Source: Cunninghamia lanceolata (Eukaryota > Streptophyta > Pinopsida > Cupressales > Cupressaceae). From it: 64,000 bases of DNA. The stretch covers positions 2,925,001 to 2,989,000 of the forward strand of contig BSBN01000355.1 of the NCBI GenBank assembly GCA_027924645.1, in the 5' to 3' direction. The notes under the pieces are model-generated. The model did not search any database, had not been told where the DNA came from, and saw nothing but the letters and a program-made list of their open reading frames with translations. Position 1 is the first letter of the stretch. The number at the start of each line of letters is the position of its first letter. The position numbers and the translations under genes are program-made. This document shows positions 57,555-64,000 of the stretch, in pieces.

Positions 57555-60224
57555 TGGTGGTGTTCACCTAGGGTTAGGGTTTTGACTTCCAATTTGCAGG
57601 TTCCTGTGTGTTTTCCTTCTGACCCTTAGTGCCTTGGTTTAAATTGTTCCTCGGCCCGCATGCACTGTTTAATTGTTTTTCTTGTTGCATTTGAGAAAAT
57701 TGTTAAATTCTGTGTATGCAAAGGTGAAATGTGTGTTGGCAAACTTGTGAAATCTCCCCTCGGTCCCTCAAAATTGATAAAAAATGGGTCAGATGCATTT
57801 CCGAATGCATATCGGGTCACTGTTTTCACTTTCTAAATGTTTCTATCAGTAGCCGAGAGGGTCTCATATTGCCAATGCCGCGGGTCTGCCAAGTGTCGAG
57901 CCCCAGTTTATTGCCGCGCTTTTATTTTTGAATGTAGCTTCAACGTGGATGGTGCCACATTGCAGAGGTTGTTTCTCTTTTGTTTCTAAGTTACTGGCTG
58001 TGGGTGGCGCCACGTGTTAGTTTCCGACAGAGTTTCTACGGAGTTTCAATGAAGTTTCTTCTAAGTTTCATGAAGTGCCGCGGAACCTGCCACGTGGAGG
58101 CTTCCGAGAGACCCTAAAGTTTCACAGCTTCTGCCGATGTTTCTAAAAGTTTCATAGTCTCTGCCAAAGGCTTCACAGACCCTTTAAGTGTTTCCTTTTT
58201 GTTTCATGTTTGGCACAGACATGGTGGGACCCAGTTTTAAAATACAGGTCCGCGGAAGGTGCCACGTGGCGGCTTCCGCGGGAGTTTCAAAAAAAGTTTC
58301 TTTGAGTTTCAGGAGGCTGCAGAACCTGCCAGGTGTCATTCTCCACAGGAGTTTCTTGAAAGTTTCTAAAAGTTTCTAAGATGTTGCGGACAGCGCCACG
58401 TGTCCCTTGTAGTTGCTGCGGAAGCTGACAAGTGTCAGCTTCCGCAAAGGTTTCTTTTTGTTTAAAGGTGTGGCGAAACATGGAGGTGGGCCCCGGCATA
58501 AATATTAAGTGTGGTGGATTGTGACACGTGGCGAGGGGTCCCGGGACTTCTGACTGTTTCTCTTAAGTTTCTATATGTTTCAAGGTTAATACGGAGCCTA
58601 CCAAGTGTCGATCTCTGCAAGTGTTTCAGTAGTGTTTCAAAAGAGACTCTTTTGTGTGTCAAGAGGGCGCAGAGCCCGCCATGTGTCTGCCTCTGCCTAG
58701 CTTCCGAGGGAGCTTCTATGGGTTTCAAGGGTGCCGCAGATCTTGCCACGTGGTGGCTTCCGCGTAAGGTTCCGGCAATAGACTCTCAGTGGGAATAGAT
58801 AAAGGAAACAGGGAGGAAATGGACCCAACGATAGAAACTCAAGGTGCCTACATGGCACGATCTAGTTGGTGGTGACATTTTGACACTTTTGGGGCTGTTG
58901 ATAATGGTGATGAGTTTTGGATCGACGACCATGTTTAAAGCTTGCAGTGACAAGTTTTTTTTCTTTATATCTGCGACCGTTTTTGGCGGGAAAACTCTGT
59001 GGCTTGTTGCGGCTGCGTTTCCGAAGGCCGTGAGTAGTTGAAGCATTAATGGTGATTGCACAGAGGTGTGGGTCAATGATGGATAGATCAACCACCATTT
59101 TTATGATGCATGTCCCTTGGCAGCGGTGTAGATCCCGATTCTCACCTGCTCCTCGTCCTTCTCTGGCTTCTCCATGATTTGTCCCCTGTTGCATTTATGA
59201 TTTTTGAGCGCCATTTTTCTGATACTGTGTATCTGGCGGGATTTTTGGCCTCTGATCTAATTAATTTGCTGGGTCCATTCTCTTGCTATTTAAGCAGACT
59301 GTGGACCCATTTCAAGGTTGTTAAAAACTAGACATTTTGGCTCTGTAATGAATTACATCTGGTTTTGGTTGCTCTATGCAGTGGATTTTTTGAGTTTATG
59401 AGTCTCATGCCTTATGTTTTGTGCATAAATTCATTGGTTTCATGCTGATTTAGATGAGTAATGCTATATTGTATGTGTTTTGTTGTCTGTCTCCTATATT
59501 GAATATGATTTCCTTTTGAATGTGGATATCTAAAGGGTGTCTTGGGTTCTAGGATATAGGTTTACTATATTGAATGCTTGATCTCTTAACTTCTGTTCAA
59601 GGGATAGATTAAACTATTTTTAGGTTAAGTATTGAGGAAGGTATATTGCAGTTAGGATATCATAAGTAGAGATAACTTGATACTCTGTTATGGGATGTAT
59701 CTGTAAGGCAGATATCACACAAATCCCCTTGAATCCAGTTTTAATTTGTTTATGCTAAACATTTACATGTGTATGTCTATGACTCCAAGCCCTGGATAGG
59801 CACCAATCTAGCTCTGTGTTGAGGTTATACACCAGGTCAAGCTTTGCATCCAAACACATAAAATCAAAATCAAACTCCAAAACAACCATTAGGACAGTAG
59901 AATTAGTTTTAGGATCCCAAGTCCTCTGTCTACAACTGAAAATAGGCCCAAAGCTAGCCCTTTTGCTCTTATCTTGCAGTTTTGGTCTACTTACAGGAGG
60001 ACTTATCTACTTCATATCAGCATTCCAGCCTTTGTATGCATTTTCTCATGGATGTTGAGTAGGGAATACCCCCTAGGTTTTGTAGAGCCTGAAGAAGAAG
60101 AGGAGATAAAAATAGAGTCTATCTCCTATACTGTTGGCCCCTGGCCCAGAAATCCTATTGATCATTGATGGCTACCTTGTAGGGAAATCTGGGAATAAGC
60201 ATCCAGTCTGGGAAAAAACCAATA
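57555..60224 (+). repeat. 5' LTR of element C
   Basis: Nearly identical to LTR 25006-27675; I see only about four substitutions, for example near 58138, 58876, 60023 and 60191. All six CACGTG boxes are retained. The TATA-like site is at 59287-59293. Confidence 0.95.
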
Positions 60225-60229
60225 GAAAT

Positions 60230-60247
60230 TGGCGACTCTGCTGGGGA
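60230..60247 (+). other. Primer binding site of element C
   Basis: Identical 18-base site at the same 5-bp distance after the LTR of element C. Confidence 0.85.
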
Positions 60248-60397
60248 TAAACTTTGAGAAAGAACCTTGATTTAAAATAAACAGTTCCTAGTAATAGGTG
60301 GTGACTCCGAACCAATCTCCCAACCGGTAAAGTAAAAATTTGTATGCAAGGGAGAAGATCCCAACATAATACTCTATTTAAAGAGTTACCCATAAAA

Positions 60398-62191
60398 ATG
60401 ATGTATAGAAAAAAGGGGACTGTTTGAACCAGTCAAGATGGTTCTCCTATCCCCAAGAAAAATGATTTTATTCAGGATAATCCAGGATCCTTAGAGAAAA
60501 CAGTACCTTATTTTTCAAACACTAAGGCTAAAATCCAGGATGTGTATGAAAGACAGCAAGGTAATGGTTTGAGAATAAGGTCAGAGGTGTTTCAAGAATG
60601 TCCTTTTCATGATTCTCCTGATAGATTTGAAGAGGCTGAATCCCTAAGGGATGATGATAATGATGATCAGAATATGATAGAACCATCTTCTTCTATGCCT
60701 AGAGAGGAAGAACTAGCTGATGAAATTAAGAGCTTAAGGGCTGAGTTAGAATATCTGCAAGCAGTATAAATCAGAGATGATATGAGACAAAAAGTGCAGG
60801 CTTTGAGAGTTGCTCAAAATGATTCAATTCCTACCCTCCAAAATGCAAATATGCAGAGAAATCAACAAAGAAATGAGGTACAGTATCATCAGAATAATGA
60901 TCAAAGACAAAATGTAGACAATAACACCAGAGCTCCATTAAATAATGTGAGAAATCAAAATGTAAATAGAAATGCAAATGCTAATCAGTTTGAGAGGCAC
61001 CCAATGTAGTTGGATAGATTCAGACAACTTGTTTTTGATGGCATTCCTGGTTATCCAAACCCTATTGACAAACATGTGAGGCTGCAAGTGCCTAAATTTT
61101 CAGGAAACAATACTGTCTCATGAGAGGATCATTTAAAAGCTTTTCAGAATACCATGGACAACTTTGAGGTTGAGCATGAGGATGTTTTCATGAAATCATT
61201 TATGCAATCCTTAGTTGATGAAGCCAAGGAATGGTATAAAAGTCTACCTGACAAAAGCATTTCATCATGGGATGATTTCAAAAGGATGTTTAAGGAGCAA
61301 TATGGTGACAAAACTGACCCTAGCTTTTTTCTAAATGAGTTCACTAGTATCACCAAAGGATCAAATGAACAGGTTGCTGATTTCAATGCTAGATTCATGA
61401 AGGTGTTGAACAAATTGCCACATCACATGAGGCCAAATGAACCTATGTACATAGTGTTTTACATAAATGCTTTTGATGCCAAGACAGCTTATGGATTAAG
61501 AGACAAGGGTCCTCACAGCCTCAGAGATGCCTTCAAAGTTGCAACAAATATTGAAAATAACAGAAAGGCATCTGGTAAAACAAACAGAAGGGATGATGTG
61601 AAAATTCTGCAGAATCCAAACAAACCTCAGAACACTCAAGGTAGTACATCTGCCCCTGAAGATAAAATAGATAAATTGGCAAATGTTGTTAAGGACCTAA
61701 GTTATAGACTGGCTAAAAGTGAAAAAGGGATAGGTCCTGATAGGCAAGCTTATCAAAGACAGGAGAAGAGACCATCATTGCATGATATGCCATATAATAC
61801 CAATTGGCATAATGGTAGGCCTGTATTGCCACATAACAACACAAATCAAAGAGCTCAACATACCAAGGAAACTCCCGATCCTTTGAAGAAGGCTGTTAAT
61901 ATTGTTAATGATACTCCATGGTGTATAATATGTCAGATGCCTCATTCACAGTCACAATGTATGATTTCTCAATCTCTATATAACAATGCCATGGCCTGTG
62001 ATGAGTACAATGAGCCTCATTGCATGGAAGATGATAATGTCAACATGTTGTCTACAAATAGAGAATACCCTTTTCATGATGCTGATGCAAATGCAAATGA
62101 TGAAACTCAGGGCTACCAGCAGTTCCCATATGATGGAGATGATTAAGACAACTATGCCTATGCTTAGGATTCACACAGTTTTCTAAATAAC
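60398..62191 (+). pseudogene. gag region of element C, broken
   Basis: Duplicate of 27849-29642 with all six in-frame stops retained at the matching positions. Val to Met near 61189 is the only coding difference I saw. Confidence 0.88.
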
Positions 62192-63139
62192 TTGAGGAGG
62201 CCTTCTGATGAAGAAATAAGAGCCTTCACAGCTGCAGCAGTTGCTCAAGTCAAAAGCAACTACAACCTAAGAAGTAAAACTCAAGCAAGCAGCCCACATC
62301 AGCCAGAAGGCATTTCTGCAAATCAGCCTGTACACAGTCATAAAGGAACTGAGACACAAAAGAAGCAATGGAACAATAATAGGCAAAATTTTAAGCAAAA
62401 AATAGGTTATGATCCCCAAGGACCAAAAAATAGAGTTCCCCATGTTGAGGATCAAAGTAGGAATTTTCAGAACAAAGATGACAGTCAGAGAGCCATAAAA
62501 ACTAAAGCTGGATCATCTCAGGATAGAGGTAAAATGGCGGATCAGGCTACAACTATTATTCAAAATTATGCTCCATTTGACATCACTCAGGTCTTGTCTC
62601 AAATAAAGGTCTCTGTTCCACTAATGGAGCTGATGAAAGTTGAAGAATTCAGAAATAGGACTGTATCCTTGATTTCAGGAGTACCATGTCAAGCCAAGCA
62701 GAATATTGAGACTCAAGATAAGAAACAAGTTATGTGCATTGAAGAGGATGAGATTCCTGAGGTATATCTAGGGATGACCATGACAAAATGCCCTTCACAA
62801 GTGGAGCCATTTTATGTATCCTTGGTTATAAGTGGAAAAGTAATTAGAAATTGTATGCTTGATTCTAGAGCATCTACAAATATCATGCCTTTAGCCATTA
62901 TGCAGCAAGCTGGATTAAAAATAGACAAGGCGTGTGGGAAATGCTATGCAATGGATGCTAGGGAGGTACCTTTCATTGGAATCATGGAGGATGTTGATTT
63001 TAGATTGGCAGCATATCCTGAAAGAACCTACAGAATGAACATAACAGTGGTTGATATCAAGCCACAATATGGCATGTTGTTGTCAAGAAGATGGGCAGCA
63101 CTCATTGGTGGAAGTATGTAACTGGATCTGTCATATGCC
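62192..63139 (+). pseudogene. Protease region of element C
   Basis: Duplicate of 29643-30590 with the same Arg in the D-S-G motif and the same terminal TAA. Confidence 0.8.
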
Positions 63140-64000
63140 ATGATCCCAATGAATGGCAGGGATGTCAAGCTAATCAGAGAAGAAAGATCATTAGAGACAA
63201 TGGAGGATCAAGAATCAGAGGAGCATATATGTTTTGTGGACACTGACTGTGAAAATTTCAGAGTTGTCTCAGATGATAAGGAAGATAAAAGAGAAAAAAT
63301 TTGCATTCAAAAGTTGGACCAGCAAGGTCTTTGGACCATGTATTTTGATGGAGCGTGTTCAAAAGAAGGCTCTGGTGCTGGAATTGTTTTTTCTATCTCC
63401 AACTGGTAAGCTTCTCCAATTCTCTTTCTTGTTGAGGTTTGCCTGTACAAATAATATTGCAGAGTATGAGGCTCTGTTATTAGGGTTAAATGTTGCTTTG
63501 AAGCATGGGATTAAGATGCTCAAAGTGTTTGGTGATTCAGAGCTTATTGTGTCCCAAATTAGAGACAAGTATGCATCAAAAAATAAAAGGTTGAAACAAT
63601 ACAAGCATGCTGTTTGGGATACAATTGAATTGTTTGATGCTTTTTCAATAAATTGGATAGAAAGATCAAAAAATGTCAGAGCAAATTTTCTAGCCAATGT
63701 AGCCATAAGGCCAGATGATATAACTTTGTTAGATGTTACAAATGTTGAAGTCAAGCTTAGGCCTGTAGTGCCAAATAATGTATGCAGCTGGCAAGTGTTT
63801 GATGATGATAAGGATTTACTGAGATTTCTGCATTGTATTGATGAATATGAGAACCAAGAAATGGATTTTCAGAACTTTGTGGAAGTTGTAGATGGAAAAG
63901 AAACCCTTTTAGGGAAAGAAGTAATTCAGCTGAAGACTAACAAAATCCCTAGAGGGCTGGTAGCCTTAGAGAGAGCTTTTGACAATAGGGACCAATCTGT
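63140..64000 (+). pseudogene. Extra RNase H of element C and start of the linker
   Basis: Duplicate of the RNase H at 30591, with the same frameshift in the T run near 63388 and the same Asn in the fourth catalytic position. The window ends in the linker before the reverse transcriptase. Confidence 0.78.

Larger units (their letters stand above)
32549..64000. repeat. Tandem duplication, copy 2 (matches 1-31451)
   Basis: Second copy of the 32549-bp unit. Bases 31452-32548 are the only stretch seen once, because the window ends before their second copy. Divergence from copy 1 is uneven: about 0.5% in the LTR at 34404-37071, 0.1-0.2% in the spacer and about 0.1% in the retrotransposon interior. 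Confidence 0.97.
57555..64000 (+). mobile_element. Ty3/gypsy element C, 5' part (5' LTR, gag, protease, extra RNase H)
   Basis: The duplicate of element B, cut by the right window edge just before the reverse transcriptase. Left flank CCTTC is at 57550-57554. Stops, frameshift and the altered protease motif are shared with element B. One visible coding difference is Val to Met in gag near 61189 (GTG to ATG). Confidence 0.94.

Noticed and set aside
1..64000. tRNA or rRNA genes
   Set aside because: I looked for cloverleaf-like B-box and 5S/45S signatures and saw none I could support; a tRNA or rRNA scan would be needed to exclude them.

Overview
The window is nuclear DNA of a land plant, most likely a seed plant with a large transposon-rich genome; the species cannot be told. 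The signs are plant LTR-retrotransposons with an extra RNase H, a type I-like MADS-box gene, a PPR-DYW relic, plant-type telomere-like repeats (CCCTAAA), phase-0 intron relics of a plant transposase, and AT-rich intergenic DNA.

The dominant structure is a tandem duplication. Bases 1-31451 reappear at 32549-64000 with a period of 32549 bp and roughly 0.2% divergence by eye, so the window holds about 1.97 copies of one unit and no unit boundary is visible. Everything below 31.45 kb therefore occurs twice. Whether this is a real young duplication or two haplotypes joined by the assembler cannot be settled from sequence alone.

Layout of one unit, starting at the 3' end of a Ty3/gypsy element: LTR (1856-4520); the 5' half of a minus-strand plant transposase-like gene (4526-5095); unassigned DNA; degenerate interstitial telomere-like repeat (6022-6290); weak copia gag-like relic; a minus-strand solo LTR with perfect target duplication and five tandem palindromes (7611-8476); a short inverted-motif array (8635-9010); a MADS-box gene with its own upstream relic (11289-12673); a region with possible orphan exons; a minus-strand gypsy gag relic (16565-16897); a LINE reverse transcriptase relic (16930-17249) running into two minisatellites; a minus-strand acidic terminal exon (18132-18341); a PPR-DYW relic (18799-19345); an unassigned broken ORF (19754-20221); a copia solo LTR with perfect target duplication (20949-22243); the 3' half of the transposase-like gene (24311-25000); then the complete Ty3/gypsy element (25006-37071).

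The complete element has about 2.67 kb LTRs, a primer binding site and one long gag-pol frame in the order Gag, protease, archaeal-type RNase H, reverse transcriptase, gypsy RNase H, integrase. This matches the Tat-related branch of plant Ty3/gypsy. It carries twelve in-frame stops, one frameshift and several altered catalytic residues, so it is dead. It sits inside an exon of the transposase-like gene, whose reading frame continues across the insertion site. Younger mutations between the units fall largely at CpG sites in one LTR, as expected of methylated, silenced DNA. The only gene that looks intact is the MADS-box gene, whose two copies encode the same protein.
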